Origin: OFTM10 sp964196195 | Lineage (GTDB): Bacteria > Actinomycetota > Acidimicrobiia > Acidimicrobiales > Aldehydirespiratoraceae | NCBI GenBank assembly: GCA_964196195.1 | Contig: CAXMSE010000039.1 | Location: forward strand, 186,001 to 250,000 | DNA length: 64,000 nucleotides | Direction of reading: 5' to 3' | In this document: positions 42,949 through 52,220 of the stretch, in pieces | Position numbering within the stretch: the first letter of the stretch is position 1 | Layout of the letters: each line of letters opens with the position of its first letter | Made by a program: the position numbers and the translations under genes | Notes under the pieces: generated by a model | Seen by the model: only the letters and a program-made list of their open reading frames with translations | Database searches by the model: none | Told to the model about the DNA's origin: nothing

Positions 42949-43490
42949 GCGACGACCTCTCACCCCAGGCCCCGCGCCCCACCCGCAAGGGTCGCCGGCG
43001 CTGGTTCCCGGTTCTCATCGGCGTGGCCGTGCTCGTTGTCGTGATCGGACTCGTCTTCAACCTCGTCAGTGGTTCGCTGTTCTTCTACAACGCCGATGAG
43101 GCGGTGGAGCGGCGCTCGGAGCTCGGCGATGAGCGCTTCACCCTGCAGGGCGCGCCGATCGGTTGCTCCATCGTGGAGGGTTTCAATGGAAACGACCCGG
43201 TGGTGGCGTTCAGCGTGACGTTCGGGGGGGAAACAGTCGATGTTGTCCACTTCGGTGATCCGGCCGAGTTGTTCCAGCCCGACGTGGCGGTAGTGCTCGA
43301 CGGCGCCTGGGCCGAGGGCATCGCCCCGGTCGACGGTTTCCACGGCCTTGCCGATGATGGCTGGCACTTCGCGTCCGATCGGATGCGGGTCAAGCACGAC
43401 AACGACTACATCAACGAAGAAGGCTACGACGAGAGGATCGTGCAGAGCGGAGAGGCGCGCGCCGACGCCGCCGGCGCCTGCACCACATGA
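42945..43490 (+). CDS. ccmE: Haem chaperone CcmE
   Basis: A 181-aa protein with a basic N-terminus, one membrane helix (about 21-43) and an OB-fold beta-barrel outside. The covalent haem site is of the HxxxY type: H151 and Y155 in VKHDNDY. Some archaeal and Gram-positive CcmE proteins have Cys in place of this His, so this is the canonical version. Two further cysteines (C74 and the C-terminal C179) are present. Overlaps ccmD and ccmF by 4 bases. Confidence 0.92.
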   Translation: MSDDLSPQAPRPTRKGRRRWFPVLIGVAVLVVVIGLVFNLVSGSLFFYNADEAVERRSELGDERFTLQGAPIGCSIVEGFNGNDPVVAFSVTFGGETVDVVHFGDPAELFQPDVAVVLDGAWAEGIAPVDGFHGLADDGWHFASDRMRVKHDNDYINEEGYDERIVQSGEARADAAGACTT

Positions 43491-45442
43491 GCAACTCTTC
43501 GCTGGGTGCTGCGGCGGTCGCGCTGGGGGCCGCCACCGCCTTGGCGGGCATCGTGATCGTGGCCCTGGGGTTGGCCGGTTATCGGCCCCGGTGGTTCGCC
43601 GACGTCGTTCGCCTCGTCGCGGTGATGACCGCCTCCTCGGTGGCGGCGGTGGTGATCATGGAGCGAGCCCTCATCACCCGCGATTTCACGGTGGCGTTCG
43701 TGGCGGAGAACGGGTCGAGCCGTACTCCTGCCTTGTTCAATGTCGCCACCCTGTGGTCTGCGCTCGAGGGGTCGATCCTTCTCTGGACCCTGATCCTCTG
43801 TGGCTATGTCGTCGCCGTGGTGTTCAAGTTTCGTCGTCGCAGCGACGACGCGATGGTTGCGTGGGCCTTTCTCACCCTTTTCGTTGTCTGCTCGTTCTTC
43901 TTCTTGCTCATGCTCGGCCCGGCGGCGCCGTTCGGGTCGTTCGATCCGCCGGTCGGCTACGACGGCAGGGGCCCCAACCCTCTCCTTCAGAACCACATCC
44001 TGATGGCCTTCCATCCGCCGGTGCTCTATCTCGGGTATGTGGGCTTCACGGTGCCGTTCGCGTTCGCGATCAGCGCTCTCGTCACGGGCCGAGTGGGCGA
44101 GGGCTGGCTGCTCGCCACTCGCAGATGGACGGTGATGGCCTGGGGTTATCTCACCCTTGGAATAATTCTTGGTGCATGGTGGAGCTATGAGACCCTCGGC
44201 TGGGGCGGCTACTGGGCGTGGGACCCGGTCGAGAACGCCTCGTTCCTGCCCTGGCTCACCGGCACGGCGTTCTTGCACTCGGTGATGGTTCAGGAGCGAC
44301 GGGGCATGTTGAGGGTGTGGAACCTCTCCCTGGTGATCGCCACCTTCTCCCTCACGATTCTCGGCACGTTCATCACCCGCTCGGGTGTGCTCCAGTCCGT
44401 TCACGCCTTCGTCGAGTCCGGGATCGGTCCCGCGATTCTCGGCTTCTTCGGCCTCATCGTGCTGGTCTCGCTAGGGCTCATCGCCTGGCGGGGCGACGAG
44501 CTGCGATCCCCAGGCCGAATCGATTCGCCGATCTCACGGGAGGGGGCGTTCTTGGCCAACAACGTCCTTTTTGCCGCGTTCGCCTTCATCGTGCTACTCG
44601 GCACGGTGTTTCCCTTGATCGTAGAAGCGATCGACGGTCGCACGATCTCAGTGGGAAACCCCTACTTCGAGCGGATGACCATGCCCATCGGGTTCATGCT
44701 CCTCTTCATGATGGCGGTGGCACCGGTGCTTCCATGGCGCAAAGCCTCCACAACGGTGCTCAGCCAGCGCCTGATCTGGCCGGCGTGGATAGGTGTCGGA
44801 GTGATGGTGTTCGCCCTCGTGGTGGGTGCTCGGGGATGGGCGCCGATGCTTGCGTTCGGTCTCGGCGGGTTCGCGGGCGGGGCTGCCCTGCGCCAGGTCG
44901 TTCTCGCCTCCCGTCGCCAAGGATGGCGCGGCCTCGTCGGGCGAACAAACGGGGGAATGATCGTGCACATGGGTGTCGTGATCATCGCTGTCGCGTTTGC
45001 GGCGAGCAACGCTTATGTCCGTCAGGGTGAATTCACCCTTCAGCCGGGCGAGACCGTCGAGTTCGTCGACCACACGCTCACCTATGAGGGATCCGATTTC
45101 GTCGAGTACCCCAACCGGTCCGAGCGCACTGCTCGGATCAACATCGACGGAGCGAAGGTCTATGAGCCGGGGATCGCCACCTACCCGTTCGCAGGCCAGA
45201 CCATCGGTGTTCCGTCGGTGCGGTCCACTCCGATCGACGACATTGCGCTGTCGGTGCTCCAGTTCCCCGAGGGCATCGATGATGCGGTGATCCTGCGGGT
45301 CACGATCCAGCCCTTGATCATCTGGCTCTGGATCGGCGGCCTGGTGATGGCCGCCGGCACGGTGCTGGCTGTGGTGCCAGGGCGGCGCCGCCAACCCACC
45401 GCGCCCACGTCTGCCCCGATCCCCGAGAAGGCGATGGCATGA
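43487..45442 (+). CDS. ccmF: Cytochrome c haem lyase CcmF
   Basis: A 651-aa membrane protein with about 14-15 helices that attaches haem to apocytochrome CxxCH sites. The WWD motif appears as AWWSYETLGWGGYWAWDPVE near residues 226-245, with conserved histidines in NHILMAFHPPVLYLGYVG. The C-terminal extracytoplasmic domain (FTLQPGETVEFVDHTLTYEG) and final helix are present. Overlaps with ccmE and the thioredoxin-like gene make it part of the continuous operon. Confidence 0.96.
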   Translation: MSNSSLGAAAVALGAATALAGIVIVALGLAGYRPRWFADVVRLVAVMTASSVAAVVIMERALITRDFTVAFVAENGSSRTPALFNVATLWSALEGSILLWTLILCGYVVAVVFKFRRRSDDAMVAWAFLTLFVVCSFFFLLMLGPAAPFGSFDPPVGYDGRGPNPLLQNHILMAFHPPVLYLGYVGFTVPFAFAISALVTGRVGEGWLLATRRWTVMAWGYLTLGIILGAWWSYETLGWGGYWAWDPVENASFLPWLTGTAFLHSVMVQERRGMLRVWNLSLVIATFSLTILGTFITRSGVLQSVHAFVESGIGPAILGFFGLIVLVSLGLIAWRGDELRSPGRIDSPISREGAFLANNVLFAAFAFIVLLGTVFPLIVEAIDGRTISVGNPYFERMTMPIGFMLLFMMAVAPVLPWRKASTTVLSQRLIWPAWIGVGVMVFALVVGARGWAPMLAFGLGGFAGGAALRQVVLASRRQGWRGLVGRTNGGMIVHMGVVIIAVAFAASNAYVRQGEFTLQPGETVEFVDHTLTYEGSDFVEYPNRSERTARINIDGAKVYEPGIATYPFAGQTIGVPSVRSTPIDDIALSVLQFPEGIDDAVILRVTIQPLIIWLWIGGLVMAAGTVLAVVPGRRRQPTAPTSAPIPEKAMA

Positions 45443-46005
45443 CTGAGCCGGCCCGATCTGCGGTAACCCGCACAGCCCTGTGGACCGTGCTTCCGGTGGC
45501 CGTCGCCACGGCGCTGTTGTTGGTGCTTCTGGCCACGAGGTCGCCGTCTGCGGAGAGGGCGGTCGACAGCCATCTGCTCGGTGCGGTCGCTCCCTTGATC
45601 GAGGGACCCACGATCGAGGGCGACTGGTTCGACATCGACGACCATAGGGGTCAGTGGGTGGTGGTCAACTTCTTTTCCACCACTTGTGTGCCGTGCATCA
45701 AGGAACATCCCGAGCTCGTGGCCTTCCAGGAGAGTCACGCACCGGTCGGCGACGCCACCGTCGTGTCGGTCACCTTCGACGACCGGGCATCCAACGTGAT
45801 CGACTTCTTCGCGGAACACGGTGGCGACTGGCCGGTGCTGGTGGAAGATACCGGCACGTTTGCGGTGCGCTACGGCGTCACCGGAGTGCCCGAGAGCTAT
45901 CTCGTCGCCCCCACCGGGGTGGTGGCCGCCAAGCTCATCGGCGGGATCACCGCGTCTGAACTCGATGGCCGCATCGCCGGCCTGATCGAGGCCGCTGGCG
46001 CATGA
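45439..46005 (+). CDS. ccmG: TlpA/CcmG-like thiol-disulfide oxidoreductase
   Basis: A 188-aa membrane-tethered thioredoxin-fold protein: one N-terminal helix (about 14-33), then the redox motif CVPC (C83, C86) in VNFFSTTCVPCIKEH and the cis-proline region TGVPESYLV. Its role in System I is to keep the apocytochrome cysteines reduced before haem attachment. Overlaps ccmF and ccmH by 4 bases. Confidence 0.9.
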   Translation: MTEPARSAVTRTALWTVLPVAVATALLLVLLATRSPSAERAVDSHLLGAVAPLIEGPTIEGDWFDIDDHRGQWVVVNFFSTTCVPCIKEHPELVAFQESHAPVGDATVVSVTFDDRASNVIDFFAEHGGDWPVLVEDTGTFAVRYGVTGVPESYLVAPTGVVAAKLIGGITASELDGRIAGLIEAAGA

Positions 46006-46469
46006 GTCGTAATCTTCTGGCCTGGACAGCAGCCTTCGTGGTGGGCGCATCGGCGCTGCTTTTCGCCGCGGTCGACGGTGGCGAGCCGGCGACCAACGCC
46101 GACCGCGCCTACAGCCTGGCCAAGGATTTCGCGTGCCCGGTGTGTCAGGGCCAATCGGTGGCGGAGTCAGACGTTCCGGTGGCGCGCAACATACGACGTG
46201 AGATACGAGTGTGGGTCGACGAGGGACGTACCGACGGGTATGTCCGCGACCAGCTGGTGAGCTTCTACAACGAAGACATCGACTACACGCCGTCCGCGTC
46301 CGGGATCACCAGCCTGGTCTGGATCCTGCCGGTGGTGGGCGCGGCCGGTGCCGGTGCCGGTCTGGTAGTGGTCTTCCGTCGCTGGCGGCTCGAGGGCGAA
46401 CAGGAAGCAAGTGATGCCGATGTCGCCCTGGTGGCCGCGGCCCGGCGTGAAGCCCAGGATCGTGGCTGA
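46002..46469 (+). CDS. ccmH: Cytochrome c maturation protein CcmH
   Basis: A 155-aa protein. A signal/anchor helix is followed by the redox pair CPVCQGQS (C45, C48), the family signature, and a three-helix domain (NIRREIRVWVDEGRTDGYVRDQLV). A second helix near residue 105 anchors the C-terminus. It presents the apocytochrome to CcmF. It overlaps the next gene by 8 bases. Confidence 0.94.
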   Translation: MSRNLLAWTAAFVVGASALLFAAVDGGEPATNADRAYSLAKDFACPVCQGQSVAESDVPVARNIRREIRVWVDEGRTDGYVRDQLVSFYNEDIDYTPSASGITSLVWILPVVGAAGAGAGLVVVFRRWRLEGEQEASDADVALVAAARREAQDRG

Positions 46470-47607
46470 CCGCGCCACCGGATTGGAGGAGCAGCGAGCG
46501 TTCCTCCTCACCTCACTCGACGACCTGGAGGCGGAGTATGCGGCCGGCGACCTCGACCACTCCGACTATCGTGCCCTGAAGGCCAACTACACCACTCGGG
46601 CCGCCGGCGTGATCCGCGCGATCGAGGCGAAGGCGGCGGCTGAATCTGCTCCCCCCCACTCCTGGGCACGAGTGGGTGCGTGGACCGTGGGAGTCGTGCT
46701 CATTGCCACCATTGCCGGGGTGCTGGTGGCCCAGTTCTCCGGGAGCCGGTCGGCTGGTGATTCGCTCACCGGAGACATCCGCACCACCTCGCGAGAGCTG
46801 CTGGTGGATGCCCAGCAGGCGTTTGGTGGCGGAGATCTCGAAGGGGCGATCGAGATCTACGACGAGGTGCTCGAGATCCAACCTTCCAGCACCGAAGCTC
46901 TCGCCTACAAGGCCTGGATGCTTCGCCTCTCGGGTGATTCAGAGGCGGCCCTGCCACTCATCGAGGATGCCGTGGCGATCGATCCGGACTACCCCGATGC
47001 TCGGGTCTTCGGCGCCACCATCGCCCTCGATCTCGGCGAGACCGACCTGGCCGAGAACCACCTCGATGTCTTCGACACCCTCGACGCGCCGCCGTTCATG
47101 GCCCAGCTCGTCGAGCAACAAGGACTTCGTTCCCGCATCGAACTGTTGGCCAACACCGAGGCCCTCGACCGGGTGGAGTCGGTGCTGATGGTCGACAACC
47201 CTCCTGAGTTCGGCGATACCGACCTCACAGTCGACGACGTCTTGTTGGCCGCGGAGGCGCTTGCCGCCGGCCGACGTGTCGTCGAGGCGCTCGAATTGGT
47301 GCAGCAGGTCGTCACCGATCAACCTGGCGACCCTGATCTACTCGCCGGCTATGGCTGGCTTTTGGCCAGGACTGCCACCCCCGAGCGGCCAGAGCCGGCG
47401 GAGCTCGCGGCGGATCGGCTCGGTGAAGCTCTGCTCATCGCTCCCGCCCACCCCCAGGCGCTCGTCTACCGGGCGTTCGTCTTCGCCTTCCTCGATCAGC
47501 CGGAGCTCGCGGCTGCCGATCTGGTTGCGTTCGAAGCAATCGACTCACCCCCTTCCGACCTTCTCGAGCTCATCGAAGTGTTCGACCTGAGGGGTCAGAT
47601 CGACTGA
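46462..47607 (+). CDS. ccmI: CcmI-like TPR protein
   Basis: A 381-aa protein. The cytoplasmic N-terminal part with EEQRAFLLTSLDDLEAEYAAGDLDHSDYRAL is the CcmI signature, followed by a membrane helix (VGAWTVGVVLIATIAGVLVAQF) and TPR-like repeats (QAFGGGDLEGAIEIYDEVLEI, AYKAWMLRLSGDSEAALPLI, and a pair near the C-terminus). CcmI binds apocytochrome C-termini and delivers them to CcmFH. GTG 46462 overlaps the ccmH stop. Confidence 0.85.
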   Translation: MADRATGLEEQRAFLLTSLDDLEAEYAAGDLDHSDYRALKANYTTRAAGVIRAIEAKAAAESAPPHSWARVGAWTVGVVLIATIAGVLVAQFSGSRSAGDSLTGDIRTTSRELLVDAQQAFGGGDLEGAIEIYDEVLEIQPSSTEALAYKAWMLRLSGDSEAALPLIEDAVAIDPDYPDARVFGATIALDLGETDLAENHLDVFDTLDAPPFMAQLVEQQGLRSRIELLANTEALDRVESVLMVDNPPEFGDTDLTVDDVLLAAEALAAGRRVVEALELVQQVVTDQPGDPDLLAGYGWLLARTATPERPEPAELAADRLGEALLIAPAHPQALVYRAFVFAFLDQPELAAADLVAFEAIDSPPSDLLELIEVFDLRGQID

Positions 47608-47670
47608 GTGGCCGTGGCCGACATGCGCAGCTGACTCGTTGCCCCCCACTCGATCGGGCACACTGTTGCG

Positions 47671-49767
47671 ATGAAGGGCCTTGGACGACTCGATTTCGGA
47701 CGTCTCGCCCTGCTCGCCGTCCTCGCCATCGGCACGGTCACCCTGCTCACCAGGGATCAGTGGGACTGGGTATTCAGCTCCGGAGAGGCCCAGACCCAGG
47801 ACGTCGAGGCCCCTACCATCGACGTCGACGATGTCGATGAGGCCAACGAGCGCCTCTACCGGGTGACCCCCGACAATGGCTCGGTGGCGCGTTACGAGGT
47901 GGAGGAGCGCCTGGCCGGGTCGTCGCAGACCACCCGGGGTGCATCATCGGTGCTGGCCGGCGACATTGTGGTGAACGTCGAAGACCCCTCCCTCAGCCGA
48001 GTCGGCACGATCGTGGTGAACGTGGAGATGTTGGAGTCCGACTCGAACCTGCGCGATAAGAGGATCCGTCACGATTTCCTGGAGTCGACGCACTGGCCGT
48101 TCGCTCGTTTCGAACCCAGGCTCGTCGACGGCTATCCCGCCTCGTTCGCTGATGGCGCTACCCACGAACTCACCATCATCGGCGATCTCACGGTGAAGGA
48201 AACCACCCTCGAAGTGAGCTTCAGCGGCCCCGTCACCGTTGCCGAGAATGAGCTCACGGCCAGCATGTCGGCCACGATCCTGGGCTCGGAGTTTGGGGTC
48301 GGCCCCATCCATATCGCCCGCCTGGCCCACACCGAAGATCAGATCACGCTGATCTTCGACCTGGTGGCCGACCGGGTCGATCTCGATTCGCCCGGCGTCG
48401 GCGATTCCGACCTGGCGCGAGACCTCGCTCCCGACGAGGTCGCCCGCGGCGCCTTCGCTGAGCACGTGCAGCCGATACTCGAGAGCCGCTGTGTGGCCTG
48501 CCACACCACCGATGGGCCGGGCTGGAGCACACTGGCCATGGAGACCGCAGCCGATGTGGCCGCGATCGCCGACGATATCGCCCTTGTCACCGGAGCCGGC
48601 TACATGCCTCCCTGGTTGCCTTCAGACGAGAGCCTGCCGTTCCACAACGACTGGTCACTATCCGATGATGAGCTCGCCACTCTGGCTGGATGGGCCGCCG
48701 ACGGCGGCGGCCTCGATGTCTCACCCGACACCCCGCTGGTCGCCGACACCGAACTGATCCACCCGATCACCCGTGATCTCGTCATCCTCGCGCGCGAGGA
48801 ATATGAGGGTTCGCTCGACCAGCCGGACGACTATCGCTGCCAGGTCCATGAGGTCGACGATGCCGATGGCAAGGGCACCTGGGTGACCGGATTCGCCTTC
48901 GAGCCCGACGAGACCACGGTGGTGCACCATGCCATCACCTACCGGGTTCCTGCCGCGGCGCGCGGCGAGGTCGATGCCAAGGATGGTTCGGATGGGAGGC
49001 CGGGCTGGACCTGTTTCGGGCGCTCCAATCTCAGCGCGGAGGGCGTCTACTCGATAGCCGGCTGGGCCCCCGGTCAGCAAGCAACCATTTATCCCGACGG
49101 GGTGGGCTTCTATCTCGAGCCCGGCGATCTCATCGTCAATCAGATCCACTACCACTTCGACCACGACACCCCGCTCGACAATTCTGCGATCGTGCTCCAG
49201 ACCGCCACCGAGGCCGAAATCGCCGCCGGGATGACTCCGATTCAGGGTTCGTCGTATATCACGCCGGCGGAGATCCCGTGCACGCCCGAGGAGGAGGGTC
49301 CCCTGTGTGATCGCAGCGCCGTCCTTGCCGAGATCGCCGACAAGTACGGCTTCGAGGCCCGCTTCATTCCCGACTTCATCATCGGCCAGTGCGGGGGCTC
49401 GGTCGACGACTACGACGATCTCGACGGCACCGTGGGGCACAGCTCCTGTGATCTCGGTGTGCGCAACAGCGGTACGGTGTTTTCGGTGCTTGGCCACATG
49501 CACGAATTGGGAGCGGCCTATCGGATGACTCTCAATCCCGGCACAGCCGATGAACTGGTCTTGCTCGACATCCCGGTGTGGAGCTTCGAGTGGCAGCTCA
49601 ACTACCGGCCGGTCGACGATGTGCACATCGACCGGTCCGACACGATCCGGTTCGAATGCTGGTGGGATCGTTCACTCAACTTCTTCGAGGAGCCCCGCTA
49701 CGTCACCTGGAACGAGGGCACCGTCGACGAGATGTGCTTCTCCACGGTTCGTGTGGTGCCAGACTGA
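47671..49767 (+). CDS. YceI domain - c-type haem - copper type II monooxygenase fusion
   Basis: A 698-aa exported protein. Residues 10-28 form an N-terminal membrane anchor. Residues 60-240 are a YceI-like lipocalin domain (YRVTPDNGSVARYEVEERL, HELTIIGDLTVKETTLEVSF). A single c-type haem site CVACH (C274, C277, H278) follows, with M312 in GYMPPW as a likely distal ligand. Residues 365-698 resemble peptidylglycine/dopamine-type copper monooxygenases: CuM-like ligands H419-H420 and H493 (IHYHF) for one copper, H609, H611 (GHMHELG) and M688 (DEMCFSTV) for the other. It lies 63 bases after ccmI, whose products would haem-load it. CACACT is 6 nt before the ATG. Substrate unknown. Confidence 0.85.
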   Translation: MKGLGRLDFGRLALLAVLAIGTVTLLTRDQWDWVFSSGEAQTQDVEAPTIDVDDVDEANERLYRVTPDNGSVARYEVEERLAGSSQTTRGASSVLAGDIVVNVEDPSLSRVGTIVVNVEMLESDSNLRDKRIRHDFLESTHWPFARFEPRLVDGYPASFADGATHELTIIGDLTVKETTLEVSFSGPVTVAENELTASMSATILGSEFGVGPIHIARLAHTEDQITLIFDLVADRVDLDSPGVGDSDLARDLAPDEVARGAFAEHVQPILESRCVACHTTDGPGWSTLAMETAADVAAIADDIALVTGAGYMPPWLPSDESLPFHNDWSLSDDELATLAGWAADGGGLDVSPDTPLVADTELIHPITRDLVILAREEYEGSLDQPDDYRCQVHEVDDADGKGTWVTGFAFEPDETTVVHHAITYRVPAAARGEVDAKDGSDGRPGWTCFGRSNLSAEGVYSIAGWAPGQQATIYPDGVGFYLEPGDLIVNQIHYHFDHDTPLDNSAIVLQTATEAEIAAGMTPIQGSSYITPAEIPCTPEEEGPLCDRSAVLAEIADKYGFEARFIPDFIIGQCGGSVDDYDDLDGTVGHSSCDLGVRNSGTVFSVLGHMHELGAAYRMTLNPGTADELVLLDIPVWSFEWQLNYRPVDDVHIDRSDTIRFECWWDRSLNFFEEPRYVTWNEGTVDEMCFSTVRVVPD

Positions 49768-49779
49768 ATCGACGCCCGA

Positions 49780-50745
49780 TCACCCAGCGAGCTTGGCGTA
49801 GCCGGTGTGGAAGAACTCCAGTGCGGCGGCATGGGGATCAGTGGCAGCGCGCAGGTCGGGGTATGAGAGAAGGGCACCGTTGAACGAGGTGGCATTCCAG
49901 AAGGGGTCGTCGCTATCGACGTCTCCCCAGGCACCCACATAGAGGTAGGGCTCATCGGACGACTGGTCGCCGGGGGACATGCCGTAGGTGGCTCGCCCGC
50001 CGGCTTCGGCGTCGCCCATTGCCAGCGCGGGATCGAAATGGCCCGGCCACAGCTGGAGGCGATCGACGTCGGCCGCTCCTTCGGTGAGGCGAAGCTCCTC
50101 GAGTACGGCCCAGGCGAAACCGAACCAGTCGCCCAGAAACTCGCCCGAGGCATCGCTCACCTCGAGAACCTCGTCGACATCACCCAACGGTGGGGAATCG
50201 TGCTCGGCGGCCTCGGTGCCCGGAGCAACCCCGACGAAGTCGGCAGCGGCCCGGATGGTGGTGATGGGCAGGGTGTCAACGGCCTCCGCGGTCTGGCGAA
50301 CCAGGGTGGTGCCCTCGATCCTCACCTGCTCATCGGCTCCGAAGAAGGGAGTGCCGTAGCCTCCGTGGGTGTAGCGGAGGCCGAATTTTGTGTTGGCGAC
50401 ACGGCGGGCTTCGGCCACCACGGCGAAGGCGAGGCGGTGGAAGGCCTCGCGGGCTGTGGAGTAGTCGTCGGGCACCGGGTCGAGGTGCTTGCGATTGCCG
50501 AGCCAGTGGGAGCGGGCGTAGTCGGCGAGCTCGGGCCTCTGGGTCACGATGTCGTCCCATGTGAGCGAGCCCGCGGTGGTGGGCGTGACCACCGTTTCGG
50601 CATCGGCACCGACCGAGGCGGGGTCGTCGGAGAAGAATGGAGCTTCGGTGACGGCGGGGGGCGATGGCTCCAGGACGCGACCGGCGAATCCATCGCCGAG
50701 TCTGGCGCTCGCGTCACGCTGCGGGTTGTGGTGTTCGATAGTCAT
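49780..50745 (-). CDS. Unrecognised 321-aa protein
   Basis: I do not recognise this family. The protein is acidic, lacks a signal peptide and membrane helix, and has mixed alpha/beta character. Possible core features are SHWLGNRKHLDPVPDDYSTAREAFHRLAF (helical), TKFGLRYTHGGYGTPFFGADEQVRIEG (beta-rich), a DRLQLWPGHFDPALAMGD block with His in a hydrophobic setting, and YLYVGAWGDVD. The first 60 residues look disordered. AAGGA precedes the ATG by 9 bases. It converges on the copper-monooxygenase fusion with a 12-base gap. Confidence 0.6.
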   Translation of the reverse strand: MTIEHHNPQRDASARLGDGFAGRVLEPSPPAVTEAPFFSDDPASVGADAETVVTPTTAGSLTWDDIVTQRPELADYARSHWLGNRKHLDPVPDDYSTAREAFHRLAFAVVAEARRVANTKFGLRYTHGGYGTPFFGADEQVRIEGTTLVRQTAEAVDTLPITTIRAAADFVGVAPGTEAAEHDSPPLGDVDEVLEVSDASGEFLGDWFGFAWAVLEELRLTEGAADVDRLQLWPGHFDPALAMGDAEAGGRATYGMSPGDQSSDEPYLYVGAWGDVDSDDPFWNATSFNGALLSYPDLRAATDPHAAALEFFHTGYAKLAG

Positions 50746-50883
50746 GGGGAGAGTTCCTTTTGATCGTTCTGACTCTCAAACACCGGCGATGGTGATGGAG
50801 TTCACGAATGTGAGATTGTCGACGATTGCACCCTTCGCGGCGTCGGGCCGGAAGTGATCTGAACCGTGTGGGGTTGCCTGCCT

Positions 50884-52164
50884 GTGAATACCCGAACAGT
50901 AGCCGCCGGTTTCGTCGCCCTGGCCGTGCTCGCGTCGGCCTGCAGTTCGGTTTCAGCCGGTGACGATTTGTCCAGCCTTCCTCCGATCGACACTCGCGGC
51001 GACTTCCGGGGCAACACTGGTACCGACGGAGCCCACCTCCCCGCCCTCGACCCTGCCGTGGACGCGTCGGTCTTCCCCGGCGAGCGCATTGAGTCGACCG
51101 ACCGTGAGGATGTGGAGTCGGCCCTGCGGGGCGATCGCAACGACTCCACGTTCCCCGCCCCTCTCATCGATCTCAATCGGGTTCGATCCGGAGGTCCGCC
51201 CCCCGACGGTATTCCTCCCCTCGACGAGCCGAGCTTCCAGAACGCGGCCGGAGTCAATTGGCTCACGGGCGTCGAGGCGGTGATCGTGCTCGAGATCGAA
51301 GGTGACGCACGGGCGTACCCAGTGCAGATCCTCACCTGGCACGAGATCGTCAACGATGTGGTCGGCGGAGTGCCCGTCACGGTGGCCTACTGCCCCCTGT
51401 GCAACTCGGCTCTGGCGTACGACCGCCGACTCGACGACCGGAGCCTCGACTTCGGCACCTCTGGTGAGTTGTTCAACTCCTCTTTAGTGATGTACGACCG
51501 CCAGACCGAGAGCCTGTGGACCCACTTCGATGCGAAGGCGGTGGCCGGCCACCTGACCGGTGAACAACTCACCACCTATTCGGTGCAGATGGCTTCGTGG
51601 GAGAGCTTCCGAGAGGCATATCCCGATGGCAAGGTCCTGAGTCGGGTCACCGGGTTCTCTCGCGACTACGGCCGCAATCCCTACGCGGGCTACGACACCG
51701 CCGAGAATCGCCCCTTCCTTTTCGACGGCGACATCGATTCCCGCCTTGATCCGAAGCAAAGGGTGATAGTGGTCCGAGACCCCGACGATCCTGCGGTGGT
51801 GCTCCCTCTGGCCGAGGTGTTCCAGGCGGGTGTGGTGGCGTTCGAGGCTCACGGGCGTGATCTCATCGCCGTGGTCGATCCGGGTACAGCGAGTCCTCTC
51901 GACGGCCAGTTCGTCGAGCTCGGTTTCGATCAGGGCACCGCGGCGGTGTTCGTAGCCGAACTCGATGGCGAACCGCTCGATCTCATCCGTACCGAGGACG
52001 GGTTCCTCGACCGGGCGAGAGGGATCACGTTCGACGTGTTCGGTCACGCCACCGACGCTTCCGACGTTCGGCTGGAGACAGTTGAACATCTCGACACATT
52101 CTGGTTCGCAATCGCGGCCTTCGACTCCGACGCGGTGATTCTCGAGGCCGATTCAGGCCCGTGA
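50884..52164 (+). CDS. DUF3179 lipoprotein
   Basis: A 426-aa lipoprotein: the signal from GTG 50884 ends in LASAC with Cys20, while a GTG six codons earlier would put residues before the basic start. The DUF3179 domain covers about 130-420, with WHEIVNDVVGGVPV and the cysteine pair C170/C173 in AYCPLCNSALAYDR, then ELFNSSLVMYDRQTESLWTHF and GFSRDYGRNPYAGYD. DUF3179 has no settled biochemical role; the CxxC next to aromatic residues suggests a metal or redox site. Confidence 0.85.
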   Translation: MNTRTVAAGFVALAVLASACSSVSAGDDLSSLPPIDTRGDFRGNTGTDGAHLPALDPAVDASVFPGERIESTDREDVESALRGDRNDSTFPAPLIDLNRVRSGGPPPDGIPPLDEPSFQNAAGVNWLTGVEAVIVLEIEGDARAYPVQILTWHEIVNDVVGGVPVTVAYCPLCNSALAYDRRLDDRSLDFGTSGELFNSSLVMYDRQTESLWTHFDAKAVAGHLTGEQLTTYSVQMASWESFREAYPDGKVLSRVTGFSRDYGRNPYAGYDTAENRPFLFDGDIDSRLDPKQRVIVVRDPDDPAVVLPLAEVFQAGVVAFEAHGRDLIAVVDPGTASPLDGQFVELGFDQGTAAVFVAELDGEPLDLIRTEDGFLDRARGITFDVFGHATDASDVRLETVEHLDTFWFAIAAFDSDAVILEADSGP

Positions 52165-52220
52165 TCGCCATCCCGTCAAAGAGTCGGGAACAAGACAGTC
52201 CAGCTAGGGGTTTCTCAATT

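Noticed and set aside
50802..50813. Crp-type site TCAC-GAAT-GTGA in the 50746-50883 gap
   Set aside because: Half-sites are inverted relative to the TGTGA-N6-TCACA consensus and the spacing is 4, so it was not called, though a Crp-family gene is nearby.
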